DNA of 64,000 bases. Source: Vicia villosa. Taxonomy: Eukaryota; Streptophyta; Magnoliopsida; Fabales; Fabaceae. The notes beneath the pieces were generated by a model. That model had not been told where the DNA came from. It saw nothing but the letters and a program-made list of their open reading frames with translations, and did no database searches. Below are positions 1-11,350 of this stretch, in pieces; within the stretch, counting starts at the first letter, position 1; each line of letters starts with the position of its first letter. The stretch lies in NCBI RefSeq assembly GCF_029867415.1, contig NC_081185.1, positions 30,022,245-30,086,244 on the forward strand, read 5' to 3'. Both the position numbers and the translations under genes were made by a program.

Positions 1-259
1 GTTGTTGGCATGTTGCCACAAATGTTATAACTTGAAGTCTATAAGTTTTGTGAATTCCGCTGTGAAGTTTAAAAGTTGTTTTGATTTTGAATGACAATTG
101 GATTATGATTCCTCTATTAATTGTGTTATGTATCTTTATTAATGAGCTTGCATGAGATTTTGTTTAAGTTGAAAATGTGACGCCTCAAATGTGTTGTTTT
201 CTTTGAGATTTTGAACTCTGATTTCTTATTAAATTACAGGGTAGATTTGGGGTGTTACA
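1..259 (+). mobile_element. Possible 3' end of an LTR (fragment)
   Basis: The segment ends in a T-rich stretch followed by TTTGGGGTGTTACA, a terminus often seen at the 3' end of legume Ty3/gypsy LTRs. The left part lies outside the window, so neither the partner LTR nor a target duplication can be checked. The call rests on the terminal motif alone. Confidence 0.3.
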
Positions 260-1793
260 TCTCACACTAATCGGTGTTTTTCAAGCGTTCTACAACTCAT
301 CATTCATCTCATGTCTTTAATAGTTAAAATCTCTCTAACACTTTTAGTTTTCGTTCAACGATCTTCCCCACTTGTTGAATGAACAAGTATGGAAGAAAGT
401 TGAATAAAAACTAGAAGCATTGGAGAAATTTTAACCATTAAAGAACATGAGATGAATTATGAGTTACTTGATGTTAGAAAATCATTAATTAGGATGTTCA
501 TATAAATGTTTTGTAAACCAATTTGAAAATATATATGTTCAGCTATGGCTAATTGATACATGTAATCCACATTACATATAATAAACTCAAGCTTGTTTTA
601 CTCGTCGTTTAGATTTCAAAATCGAGGGGATATGTTTTTTCGCCATTTAAAAATTCCAAAAAGGATCTCCCTGGGGATCGAACCTAGGACCATTTCAACT
701 ATCCCATCGGTTATTCAGAAACCAATAGGTAAAGTGGTAAGTTTTCATGCCGCCCTTTGTTAACTCATTTGTGTAATCAATACAATATCCACTTCGCGCC
801 CGAGGTAAGATGTGTTTTTTTTTGTAGTGCTTAATTATTGTTTTGGATTAGATACCTAAAACATGTTCTCATGGTACAACTTGACATTTGAGAGGTGTTG
901 GTTATTACTATATCCAAATCTCCATCTACTGGATTCTAATTCCTAGAGATAGGGTTAGGTTTAATATCCACACGAATACTGATTATTGATATCTTTATTC
1001 ACTGTTGAAACTTAATGTTGTTGTATTAGTTAATAGGCGAGAGACTATCTATTGGGTAATACAATTAGTCACATATTGTTGACTCAGAGATAAGTTGTAA
1101 TAAGAGCCAGATGTGAGAGTATTAGTAGTTGAGTATAAGAGCATATTATTGATTAATGGTTATACATGAGGATAAGGATGATGAAGTTTAAAAACAACAA
1201 GTTTTCTCATTGTTAACACCAACATATCAATTTATTCATTTTATTTTCCTCTACCTAACAACTATAAACAACCATTTTCTTAGATTCATAAGAACTATTG
1301 AAAAATATTTAAAACACAACCATTCTCTGTAGATACGATAATATTGTAGTTGATATTTGCACTGCAACAAAATGGCTTCGTTGCGGAAGGAATGACATAG
1401 ATTTTAAAGACATTGTGATATTTTTTATCATTTTAAGTTTTTTTTGTCACTAATCTAAAAATAGTACAATCTAGTTATGACGTTACATGTTTATGCAGGG
1501 AAAGGATCTAGTTGAACAACTTTTGTTTGATCCCAAAGTCAAAAAGAACCACACGTAAGATCATAAAGGAAAATTTGAAATCTAAATTCCAAGATCAAGA
1601 AGAGTGTTCTGTTTCAAAACAAGAAACATTTCTTTGGCAAATAATAACAATCAGAACAAGAAAAAAAACAATGGAATCAATGTTGGTGGCATGCCATGCA
1701 ACAACAATCTAAGACATCTGGAACACATGGGTATAGACCACAACATAATGTTCATCAAACTGAAATGAAAATGGGTTTGTTACAATTTTTTAT
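260..1793. other. AT-rich spacer, no gene seen
   Basis: No convincing coding sequence is visible on either strand. Around 655-760, the minus strand contains GGTTCGATCCC, which fits the B box of a tRNA-type internal promoter, so a decayed SINE is possible. No clear A box or poly-A tail was found. The ORF at 1512-1712 has no recognisable domain and is probably chance. Confidence 0.4.
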
Positions 1794-2560
1794 GCTAATC
1801 CTTTTGTAGGCTTGGACCATGAGGACTCGTACATATATCTCACAAATTTGTACGATATTTCTGAGATGCTAGAAACCTCAAAGGCTGAAGAGGAAACAAT
1901 ATTCCTAAGATTGTTTCCACATTCACTAATTGAAAAAATAATAGAGTGGTATCTAGACCAACCAAAACTGACATTGACAAATTGGGATGCATTAGAGGAG
2001 AAATTCTCGAACAAATTCATGGAAGAAAAGACAACCATTTCGGTGTTGTCCCATGGCACAATTGAAACTCTTTATGAAGCATAAGAGATGTACAATTCCA
2101 TGCTGAGAAGATGTCCAAACAATGATTTTGATGAGCTTACATAGATCCACATCTTCATAAATGAACTAAACAAGAACCAAAGTTATTGCCATATGTTACT
2201 GCTGAGGATTCTCTTATGTCCAAGAACACATAAGATGCAATTACAATTATTAAGCGAATGATACTAAGTGATCATCAGGAACATCACAATAAAAGCTTTG
2301 CTCAAAGAAAAAGTGGCATCATAGAGTTGAATATCATTGATGTTACTATGGCATAAAACAAGTTGTTGACACAAATGATGGATGAATTGATAAAGCAGTT
2401 TCCTAAGCTGCCACAACAGTTGTAAGAGATGCATCAAACACCATGGAAAAGGCAAATTTCATTTTGCAAATTGTGCAGTGGAAATCATTCAATTGGATTT
2501 TCCCTCCACTGACGCAGAAGTAAATTATGTATGAAAATAGCTAAGGTATAAGAAATGTAC
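1794..2560 (+). pseudogene. Ty3/gypsy gag remnant
   Basis: The frame reading NPFVGLDHEDSY, then FLRLFPHSLI and EWYLDQP...NWDALEEKF, matches the retrotransposon gag domain (PF03732 type) of Ty3/gypsy elements. After the open part ends at 2084, the same frame continues past stop codons as MLRRCPNNDFDELT and IHIFINEL, which is the expected downstream part of the domain. Near 2462 a CKLCSGNH segment resembles the zinc knuckle that follows it. Several stops and at least one frameshift make it non-functional. No protease or polymerase domain could be read downstream before the LTR at 3157. Confidence 0.75.
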
Positions 2561-3156
2561 AAACAACAACTTCTTAAGAAACAAAAACTTCTTAAGAAAC
2601 AACAACTTCAACCAAGGATAAAGATTTAAAGCTGGTATATCTAATATAAAACCTTTCCAGCATTATACATAATAACCTCCAAAATAAGACAAAACAATAC
2701 ATTTAGAGGACTTACTTAATTAGTTTATGCATATGTTGCTTAGAACCATACAAAAGCCCAAATTAATAAGACCTACATTTATTCCAATCCACTCCACATG
2801 ACCCAAGGTATAAATGTCACTTCACCAAAAATGCAAGGTACACTTCTGATCTCCAATTTTCACTACATTTATCTTGAATCTTCAACTAACTTGGGCGTTA
2901 AAGTGCTAACCTTGCATGTCCACCCTGTGCCAGTTTATTTGAGATAAGCACCATTAATTCAAGACTCCACATCACCAACTTACACTTAATTCTAGTGCCG
3001 CAATGAAACAGTGTCACCGTCTATGAGAATTGACTCCTAATTCCTGCGAAAATTCCACAAATGAATCATTCTAAGATAAAAACTCATATTCGTACCAGAG
3101 TCACATAAGAATGGAGGAAATTGCCTCCATAATCGTACGGAAGGTCCCCGACCAGC
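2561..3156 (+). other. Degenerate retroelement sequence
   Basis: This stretch follows the gag remnant and is probably decayed gag-pol spacer of the same element, but no frame stays open long enough to identify a domain. It is interrupted at 3156 by an Ogre-like LTR and appears to resume at 6414. Confidence 0.35.
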
Positions 3157-6100
3157 TGTAGCAACCTGCCCTAAAAATTAAATGTTTTAGAGTCGCCACC
3201 TATTCTACCAGGGCGAATAGGAAACCCTACGCAATATAAAGAAATCTGGGTAAGATTATTATAATCAGGTCGATGGAAGGTGTTAGGCACCCTCAACCCT
3301 TTCCTAAGGTTTGCATCTTAAAGTAAAGGTTTATGGCTAAAATAATTAGGTTTAATGGCTAAAGAAGTGAATAGGGTGAAAAGTGAGATTTGAACGAATT
3401 GAGGTTTTGGGGAAGGGGACTCGCCTTGTTACCAAGAGCCTACGTATCTCCTTAGGGAGAATCAAAGTCAACGTAGTTCGGGCACAGGGTTGTACGCCTT
3501 AGAATTGATTATGAAATTGTTTGAAGGTATTTTGAGTTACCTATCATAGTTTTGAGTTTTGTGGTTTGCAAGGCATTTTGAGTTGCCTTATCGCAGTTTT
3601 GAATTTGTAAAAGAGATGGTGTTTTATGATGTGTTTTAATTTTGGCGTACAACCCTGTTTTAATATGTTACCGTTAGTTGCGATGATCAATAGGTTTGAT
3701 CATTATAGTTAACGGATTAGATAAAGTATTGCTAACCATTCTGATTGATAGATTCGATCGTCACGAATAGCAAATGAAGTGTATTTTAATTTTGTGTAAT
3801 TTATCGTTATCCCTCATAATCAATAGGTTTGATTATTACACAATAACAAATTGAATATGCTAATCATCGTAACCAATAGATTTGGTTAAAACCATTTAGC
3901 AAAATATATGTATTTTATTATTGGATTTGATTAATTAAATTAATCGATTATTAACCATCGCGACCGATAGATTCAGTCGAAACGAATAATAAATTAAATC
4001 CTAAAACTTTGGCCAAGTGGCCAGTGGGATTGGACAAACCCTGATGCATTGGTAATGATCTTCTAGGGTTTTTTGTGATTTTTGTAATTAAAGTTAAATA
4101 AATTAATTAAATCGAAATGATCGAAATAATCGGGAAATATTATAATCCTAACCTTAACCCTAATTTTTATTATCCTAATCCTAATTTATACAAATTGATT
4201 AAATTAAACAATATTTAATTATCATTTAATTTAAACAAAAATAAAAATAAAAGAACCTGGCTATAATCCTATGTGAGTGATCCTTGAAGCCCCGTGGTAG
4301 GCCTTGCAATTCTGATGCGTTAGATTGGATTGTAGGAGATCTAAGGGTTGTGAGACGAGGGAACACCATGAGCCTTGTGGAGGTGGCGTGTCCTGGAATA
4401 TGCATGAAATAATAGCCAAAATAATAGTATAGACCCAAGGATCGAACCCAGGTCTTTATGGTGACATCAAGATCTCCCTTACCAGTCAGGCTGCGCATGT
4501 AAGTCAGTAAATATGTCACTCACAATAATAATATATGAAACAAAAAAACTCATGTGAGAAATTCAAAAACCAAACGTGGGACCCAGGAGAACATTGACTG
4601 GCCATTGATATCAGGAGAGAGAATCGGGCAACCTCGTTCAACCAATCAGGAAGCATCTCCTGGACACGCATGCATTGACCAAGTCATCCCCTTCACCAGC
4701 GACGGCGCCAGTCATCTTCTCCGGCGAGGAGGACGTCGGGAACCTGCAAAAGCGACCAAAACCACAACGAAACAAACCCAGATCCCCTAAAACGCACATG
4801 GCGAATCCAATGGACGCATTAGTTTCTCACGATACGGCCTGCAAATGTGTTTTTTAGGGTTGACGACCTTGAAACCCTAATGATGGCAAGCCACGGTTCC
4901 GGTCCCAAAACCCATAAGTAATTCATCAAGATTGTTCTAAACAAGTTCCTGAAATCATACAAACCACCGAAAAGCATTAAAAACGTATGGATTAGCAGAA
5001 AAAAAATTGAGAACTATATCCAACCGGTGCACTCAAACTGAGGGGGTTCTGGGCACGCTCCTCCTTGCTTAAAGACTCAGAACGGTTCCTGGAAGACTCA
5101 TGAGGATGAATCAAACCTTGGTTTGATTTGAGGCCGCCTAGGAATTATTCTTTCCAGTTGCCCGAGTTTCTTTGATTTTTTGGAAACTTAGAATAGGGTT
5201 TATGAACCAATTTTTCGTCCCCCCTTCTGTTGCAGCCTCTTTTTAGAATATATATGAGCATGTTAGGTCATGTTTTATGGGCTTGGATCCTTGATCATGA
5301 GAAAGTTTGATTATTGATTGAAAATATATATATATATATGTAAAACTTCCTATTTTTGCCTCAAATCTCCTACCAATCAAATATTTAGAAATTGCTAGCC
5401 TTTAATGAGTATCTTGAACCTTAAGGATGCTAAATAACAAACCTTGCACTTATTGATTTAATTTTGCATTTTATTGTAATTAAAATTGAATTTAATTGAA
5501 TTAATTCAAAAATAAATTAAATAAAAGAGGGAGGGGCGTGCAAATGAGTTTAGAGACCATGGATGGGCTTAGGAACAAGTTTAGATCAAAAGAACTTGGG
5601 CCCATTTGGAGGAAATTGATTTTGGCAAACATTCCTCTTCATGCACTTCTTTTAAAAATGTTCAACTTTTGCGACTCGTATCTTGCTCAATTTTTATCAC
5701 TTTGAGGTATTCTTGAACTTTTTAGAGAGCTCAAAGAGTCCTCTAAATGACCTCTTTGGTTTCATTTCGATTGAAGCTTCCATGCTCAAGTTATGAGCTT
5801 TGACCCAAAAGGTGTTTTTGTTGACTTTTTGGAGGACCTATAATCTTTTGCACCATATCTCCCAAATGAAGCATTTCTGGCCTTGGCTTGTGAGAGACAA
5901 AGTTGTAGAGAATTCAATTTCCTTCAAAATAGGCTTTGGTTGGGAAATTTTTGATACTCCATGTGAGAGTTATGGACAGTCAAAGTTGAGTTGACTTTCT
6001 CCTATAAAAAACCCCTAATTTGAACCTTTTGAGTTTGTTCATTTCTGTGTTTTTATTAATGGATCATGATCAACCTTTGATCAAATGATGGATACAACCT

Positions 6101-6413
6101 CAAATACTTGATGTTGACCAAAAGTCTTGAAGTTTGATTGTATTTTGACTGTAGTTGACTTTTAGGTCAACTAGTCGATTGTGGGTCATCTGAGCATTTG
6201 CATGAGAAATCCTTGGGATTGAAGCTTGATAATTGACATGGAGATACCTTGAGACATATGAGACACCTTGAGATCCATTTGAGGCCTTATAGATTCAAAC
6301 TCCTTTGATAAATAGCAAACCCTAGTTTTGAATAGGAGAGAGTGACTTGAGAAAACCCTTGAACCTTGAGTCATTGAAGATGAAAAGAGGAGGGCAAATT
6401 TTGGGGTATGACA
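3157..6413 (+). mobile_element. Ogre-like solo LTR, 3.26 kb
   Basis: The segment starts TGTAGCAACC and ends TTTGGGGTATGACA. Its flanks CCAGC (3152-3156) and CCAAC (6414-6418) differ at one base, which fits a 5-bp target duplication. Near its start is AGAGTCGCCACC followed by GGTGTTAGGCACCC, hallmarks of legume Ogre LTRs. Its 3' third aligns by eye with the LTR at 13998-18673 (GTTGACTTT..., ATTTCCTTCAAAATA, GGCTTTGGTTGG). A TATA-like AATATATATGAGC lies at about 5247-5259. No gag-pol follows, so this is a solo LTR left by recombination. The small ORFs inside are chance. Confidence 0.8.
4436..4520 (-). repeat. tRNA-like (SINE-type) insert within the LTR
   Basis: Read on the minus strand, it shows GGTAAGGGAG followed about 30 bases later by GGGTTCGATCC. 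This resembles the A- and B-box layout of a tRNA-derived promoter. It may be a SINE head embedded in the LTR. The match is short and no tail or duplication was found. Confidence 0.3.
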
Positions 6414-6741
6414 CCAACCTTCCAACCTTACATCGCATCAATTATACATCATCAACACGATCATTACCGTGGCATCTTTGAAGGTACGTCAAATCCATAA
6501 CACCTTCCAACACAAATCTGCTATCATAGTCTCTTTTCCATGTGATGAAGATTCTATGAACGGGAAAGAAGATAATATAGCCCCTAAATTCCTAAGTCGT
6601 GACGAGGCAAACCGAACTCTGAAAAAAGAATCATCAACGATTGAAATAGTTATTATCGTGAATCATACGATACTCCGAGTGGCACAAAGTGTTAGATATT
6701 CTGATTTTAGTCTACCACAAGTTATTATCACCACTGATATC
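6414..6741 (+). other. Short segment between two insertions
   Basis: This is the right-hand continuation of the sequence split by the solo LTR. It is itself cut at 6741 by the sirevirus, and its own continuation should resume at 28760. It has an open frame (6469-6747) that I cannot assign to any family; the frame ends inside the sirevirus LTR and is probably chance. Confidence 0.35.
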
Positions 6742-7325
6742 TGTTAGAACAAGATTTGTTCTGATCAATATTCTTAGTTTCGATGATAACAATGTATATG
6801 AATTTTGTATGAGATAATGTGGTACTCTAATTCTATGTAATTTCCATTTCAGGAATCACATAAAGAGTATGCACAAAATCAGCGCAAGAAGCACTGACTC
6901 AGAAGGTTCAGCATGCAACATGAGAACATGCTCTGGCAAGACATCAGAATATGGTCAAGCAGAATCAGAACATGGTCTATAGAAGCATCAGAAGAACTTG
7001 AGATCAGAAGCAGAAGCACTGAAGTTCTCATGGTATCACGCTAAGAAGCACTTCAAGGTCAGAAGACAAGAAGATGCTCTGCACCAAGCTGTTTGACTCT
7101 GATGATAATCAAACGTTGTTTACACAAACATCAGATCAGAAGCAAGTACAAGATGGCAGGCTACGCTGACTGACAAAAGGAACGTTAGAAGCTATTAAAG
7201 GCAACGTCAGTAGACACAGCGAAAGCAAGGCTCGAGGTAGTTGACAAAAGAGTGAAACATTAAATGCAATGTGGTACGAATCATGCAAAGCATTAAATGC
7301 TCCCAACAGTCATCTTCTCAAACGC

Positions 7326-7335
7326 CTATAAATAG
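7326..7335 (+). promoter_or_regulatory. TATA box of the sirevirus LTR promoter
   Basis: CTATAAATAG lies in the first half of the LTR, in the context CTCAAACGCCTATAAATAG. It is conserved in the 3' LTR at 28211-28220. Transcription would start roughly 30 bases downstream, near the ACAACAC stretch. A similar context, TCAAATCCGCCTCTATAAAT, recurs in front of the env-like ORF. Confidence 0.6.
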
Positions 7336-7556
7336 AAGTTCTTAAGAGAAGCTGAATACAACACTTTGCGCATACTTACAGAAACGCTGTCAAATTCAAA
7401 AAGCTCTCAAACTTCATCTTCAACCTCACTACATTGCTGTTGTAATATCTTAGTGAGATTAAGCTTAAACTTAAGAGAAAAATCACAGTTGTGATAATAG
7501 CTTATTAAGAAGCATTGTAACTCTTATAAGAATTTGTTTACATTAATTTGTAAGAA

Positions 7557-7657
7557 CTAGAGTGATCAGGTTGTGATCAGTATACTCTAGAAAGTCTTAG
7601 AGGGTATCTAAGCAGTTTGTTCCTAGAGTGATCAGGTTGTGATCAAGAATACTCTAG
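7557..7657 (+). repeat. Two dyad-symmetric units in the LTR
   Basis: Each unit has outer arms CTAGAGT...ACTCTAG around two TGATCA palindromes separated by GGTTG. The units start at 7557 and 7623, a 66-bp period, and both are conserved in the 3' LTR at about 28443 and 28509. They lie downstream of the LTR TATA box, so in the transcribed part. Confidence 0.8.
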
Positions 7658-7882
7658 AAGACTTAGAAGTTATCTAAGTGGAAAACCATTGTAATCTTGT
7701 GTGATTAGTGTATTAAATCCTCAGGTGAGGTAAATCACTCCAAGGGGGTGGACTGGAGTAGTTTAGTTAACAAAGAACCAGGATAAAAATCATTGTACAA
7801 ATTGTTTTTATTTTACAAATTTTAAAGCTACGCTTATTCAAACCCCCCCCCCCCCTTTCTAAGTGTTTTTCTATCCTTCAAT

Positions 7883-7894
7883 TGGCATCAGAGC
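7883..7894 (+). other. Primer binding site (initiator tRNA-Met type)
   Basis: TGGCATCAGAGC begins two bases after the 5' LTR and matches the usual copia primer site TGGTATCAGAGC with one change. It is complementary to the 3' end of initiator methionine tRNA. Confidence 0.8.
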
Positions 7895-7965
7895 GCCGGT
7901 TCTAAGGTGCAAGCACTTAACCGTGTTTAGAAAAGATTCAGGAAGATAAAAACGCTTAAGTCAAT

Positions 7966-9879
7966 ATGGATGGTGAAGATCCAACACATACATCTACATC
8001 TGGCTCTGCTGAGCAACAAAATGGAAATGGTAACAATGGTTATACTAGACCACCAGTATTTGATGGTGAAAACTTTGAATATTGGAAAGATAAACTTGAA
8101 AGTTACTTTCTTGGTCTAGATGGTGACTTATGGGATCTTCTGATGGATGGTTACAAACATCCAGTGAAAGCTAGTGGTGTAAAGCTTACAAGACAAGAGA
8201 TGAATGATGATCAAAAGAAGCAATTCAAAAATCATCACAAGTGTAGGACTGTTTTGCTGAATGCTATCTCTCATGCTGAATATGAGAAGATATCTAACAG
8301 GGAAACTGCCTATGACATATATGAATCATTGAAAATGACTCATGAGGGAAACGCCCAAGTCAAGGAGACTAAAGCTCTTGCTTTGATCCAGAAATATGAA
8401 GCCTTCAAGATGGAGGATGATGAAAATATTGAGAAGATGTTCTCAAGATTTCAAACGCTAACTGCTGGTCTAAGAGTCCTTGACAAGGGATACACAAGGG
8501 CTGATCATGTCAAGAAGATCATCAGAAGCTTGCCAAGAAGATGGGGTCCTATGGTGACTGCTTTCAAAATTGCCAAGAATCTGAATGAAGTCTCTCTTGA
8601 AGAATTGATCAGTGCTCCGAGGAGTCATGAAATTGAGCTGGATGCTAATGAACCTCAGAAGAAAGGTAAGTCTATTGCATTAAAATCTAATTATAAAAAA
8701 TGCACTAACGCTTTTCAGGCTAAAGAAGTAGATTCTGAAGAATCAGAATCAGAAGAAGAAGATGAACTGTCCATGATCTCCAGAAGGGTAAACCAACTCT
8801 GGAAGAGCAAGCAAAGAAAGTTCAAGAGCTTCAGAAGTTCAAAGAAGCCTGAAAGAGGAGAATCTTCTGGAGGCAGAAGATCTGACATGAAGAAGGTCAT
8901 TTGTTATGAGTGCAATGAGCCTGGACACTTCAAGAATGAATGTCCAAAACTTCAGAAGGAGAATCCCAAGAAGAAGTTTCATAAGAAGAAAGGTCTTATG
9001 GCAACATAGGATGACTCAGAATCAGACTCTGAAGGCGAGCAGGCAAACCTTGCACTGATGGCCACAGTGGATGATGGATCAGAATCTACATCAGAATCAG
9101 ATTCTGAAGAGGTATTTTCTGAACTATCTAGAGAAGAGTTAGTTTCCAGTTTAACTGAACTTCTGGAACTCAAGGCTCATCTTAGTATCAAATACAAAAA
9201 GCTGAAGAAGCTATTTGATTCTGAAACTAAGAAGCTGGAAGTGGAAAATTCTGAACTAAAGGAAAAAGTTTTAAAATTATCCAAAGATATTGGATCTTCT
9301 GCTGATTCAGAAAAATCCATTCCTAGTCTCAATAATATTCTGAAAGAATATGACTCAAGTTTCAGAAAGTTTTTATCTAGAAGTATTGGCAGAAGTCATC
9401 TTGCTTCTATGATATATGGTGTTTCTGGAAACAAAAGGATTGGCGTTGGCTATGAGGGTGATACCCCACACAAATTTGAACCTGTTGATGATATGAAAAT
9501 CACATACAAGCCATTGTATGATCAGTTAAAATATGGCCACTCACATGATATTAGGCTCACCTCACATGTCAAAAGCTTTCATGCTACACACACCAAGAAG
9601 CATGTGACACAACCTAGAAAATATCATGCTGCCAAACCTAAAGAATATCATGTTGTTCCTCCTGTTGTTTATTATGCTAAACCCAAGTTCAATCAGAACT
9701 TAAGGAAAACTAACAAGAAAGGACCCAAGAAGTTGTGGGTACCTAAGGAGAAGATAATTTTTGTTGCAGATATCCTTAGCAGCAAAGAAGACAAAGCACA
9801 AAATGTCATGGTACCTGGACTCTGGGTGCTCGCGACTCATGACGGAAAGAAGGTCTATGTTCCAAGACCTGGTGCTTAA
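7966..9879 (+). pseudogene. gag: Sirevirus 1 gag (in-frame stop)
   Basis: Capsid/nucleocapsid precursor of the copia element. The ATG at 7966 opens a frame with the UBN2/DUF4219-type gag region (PPVFDGENFEYWKDKLESYF; SLKMTHEGNAQVKETKAL) and an acidic Ser/Glu-rich segment. A CCHC zinc knuckle follows (CYECNEPGHFKNECP, residues about 314-328). A TAG at 9007-9009, probably a former TGG, cuts it to 347 residues. Beyond the stop the same frame stays open to 9879 through another Ser/Glu/Asp-rich stretch and a predicted coiled coil (ELLELKAHLSIKYKKLKKLF). It overlaps the protease frame by 119 bases in a different register, so a frameshift lies between gag and pol. Confidence 0.88.
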
Positions 9880-11350
9880 GTCTGGTGGAGAAGTCAAGTT
9901 TGGAGGAGATCAGAAGGGCAAGATAATTGGCTCTGGAACCATAAGTGTTGGTAACTCTCCTTCCATAAATAATGTACTTCTTGTAGAAGGATTAGCGCAT
10001 AACTTATTGTCCATAAGTCAATTAAGTGACAATGGTTATGACATAATCTTCAATCAAAAGTCTTGCAAGGTTGTAAGTCAGAAGGATGGCTCAATCCTAT
10101 TTACAGGAAAGAGAAAGAACAACATTTATAAGATTGATCTTTCTGATCTTGAGAAGCAGAAGGTGACTTGCCTTATGTCTGTTTCTGAAGAGCAATGGGT
10201 CTGGCACAGAAGAATAGGACATGCTAGTTTGAGAAAGATTTCTCAGATTAACAAACTAAATCTGGTTAGAGGACTCCTAAATCTGAAATACAAATTAAAT
10301 GCTCTTTGTGAAGCATGTCAGAAGGGCAAGTTCTCCAAACCTGCATTCAAATCTAAGAATGTTGTCTCTTCCTCTAGGCCGTTAGAACTTCTGCACATTG
10401 ATCTGTTTGGACCAGTCAAAACAGCATCTGTCAGAGGGAAGAAATATGGATTAGTCATCGTAGATGATTATAGCCGCTGGACATGGGTAAAGTTCTTAAA
10501 ACACAAGGATGAGTCTCATTCAGTGTTCTTTGAATTCTACACTCAGATTCAATCTGAGAAGGAGTGCAAAATTATAAAGGTCAGAAGTGATCATGGTGGT
10601 GAATTTGAGAACAGATTCTTTGAGGAGTTCTTCAAAGAAAATGGTATTGCCCATGATTTCTCTTTCCCTAGAACTCCACAGCAAAATGGAGTTGTAGAGC
10701 GAAAGAATAGGACTCTACAAGAAATGGCCAGAACCATGATCAATGAAACCAATATGGCTAAACACTTCTGGGCAGAAGCAATAAATACTGCATGTTATAT
10801 TCAGAATAGAATCTCTATAAGACCTATTCTAAATAAGACTCCCTATGAATTGTGGAAGAACAGAAAGCCCAACATTTCATATTTTCATCCTTTTGGATGT
10901 GTTTGTTTCATTCTAAATACTAAAGATCGTCTTGGTAAGTTTGATTCTAAGGCACAAAAATGTTTCCTTCTTGGATATTCTGAACGCTCTAAAGGCTACA
11001 GAGTATACAATACTGAAACATTGGTTGTAGAAGAATCAATCAATATCAGATTTGATGATAAGCTTGGTCTTGAAAAGCCAAAGCAGTTTGAGAATTTTGC
11101 AGATATAGATATTGATATATCAGAAGCTGAAGAACTAAGAAGCAAAGTTTCAGAAGCTGAAAGTCTCAGAAGCAAAGGATCAGAAGATCAAGTTGCTGCA
11201 TCTTTAGAGAATCTCAGAATTTCTAAAGAGCCAACAGTAAGAAGATCTTCTAGACTCACCTCAGATCACTCAGAAGATGTGATTCTTGGAAAGAAAGATG
11301 ATCCTATCAGAACTAGATCATTTCTAAAGAATGGTAGTCAGAATCAATGA
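9761..11350 (+). CDS. pol: Sirevirus 1 protease-integrase (pol fragment)
   Basis: Open frame of about 529 codons whose true start is upstream in gag; the nominal start at 9761 is TTG. Domains in order: aspartic protease active site DSGCS near residue 20; the GAG pre-integrase zinc finger with H-H...C-C (WHRRIGHASL ... LCEACQKGK); the integrase core with catalytic Asp in HIDLFGP, Asp in RSDHGGEF and Glu in NGVVERKNR; then a C-terminal GYSERSKGYRVYN region and a Ser/Glu-rich tail. The residues after DSGCS read RLMTE where RHMTG is usual. The frame ends where the linker to reverse transcriptase should begin, and no RT or RNase H motif follows. A truncated polyprotein; integrase residues look intact. 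Confidence 0.9.
   Translation: MLQISLAAKKTKHKMSWYLDSGCSRLMTERRSMFQDLVLKSGGEVKFGGDQKGKIIGSGTISVGNSPSINNVLLVEGLAHNLLSISQLSDNGYDIIFNQKSCKVVSQKDGSILFTGKRKNNIYKIDLSDLEKQKVTCLMSVSEEQWVWHRRIGHASLRKISQINKLNLVRGLLNLKYKLNALCEACQKGKFSKPAFKSKNVVSSSRPLELLHIDLFGPVKTASVRGKKYGLVIVDDYSRWTWVKFLKHKDESHSVFFEFYTQIQSEKECKIIKVRSDHGGEFENRFFEEFFKENGIAHDFSFPRTPQQNGVVERKNRTLQEMARTMINETNMAKHFWAEAINTACYIQNRISIRPILNKTPYELWKNRKPNISYFHPFGCVCFILNTKDRLGKFDSKAQKCFLLGYSERSKGYRVYNTETLVVEESINIRFDDKLGLEKPKQFENFADIDIDISEAEELRSKVSEAESLRSKGSEDQVAASLENLRISKEPTVRRSSRLTSDHSEDVILGKKDDPIRTRSFLKNGSQNQ

Larger units (their letters stand above)
6742..7880 (+). repeat. 5' LTR of sirevirus 1
   Basis: It begins TGTTAGAACAAG and ends CTATCCTTCA, and matches 27628-28759 across its length with about two dozen differences by eye. 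Most of the length difference comes from a longer C run near the end (about 7845-7856). It contains a TATA box (7326-7335) and two dyad-symmetric units (7557-7657). Confidence 0.93.

Noticed and set aside
655..760. tRNA gene suggested by GGTTCGATCCC
   Set aside because: No cloverleaf or clear A box; at most a decayed SINE-like B box.
4226..4857. Several overlapping ORFs of 60-97 residues on both strands
   Set aside because: All lie within the Ogre-like solo LTR and match no family.
6469..6747. 92-residue ORF before the sirevirus
   Set aside because: It ends inside the LTR and shows no domain, so the frame is likely fortuitous.
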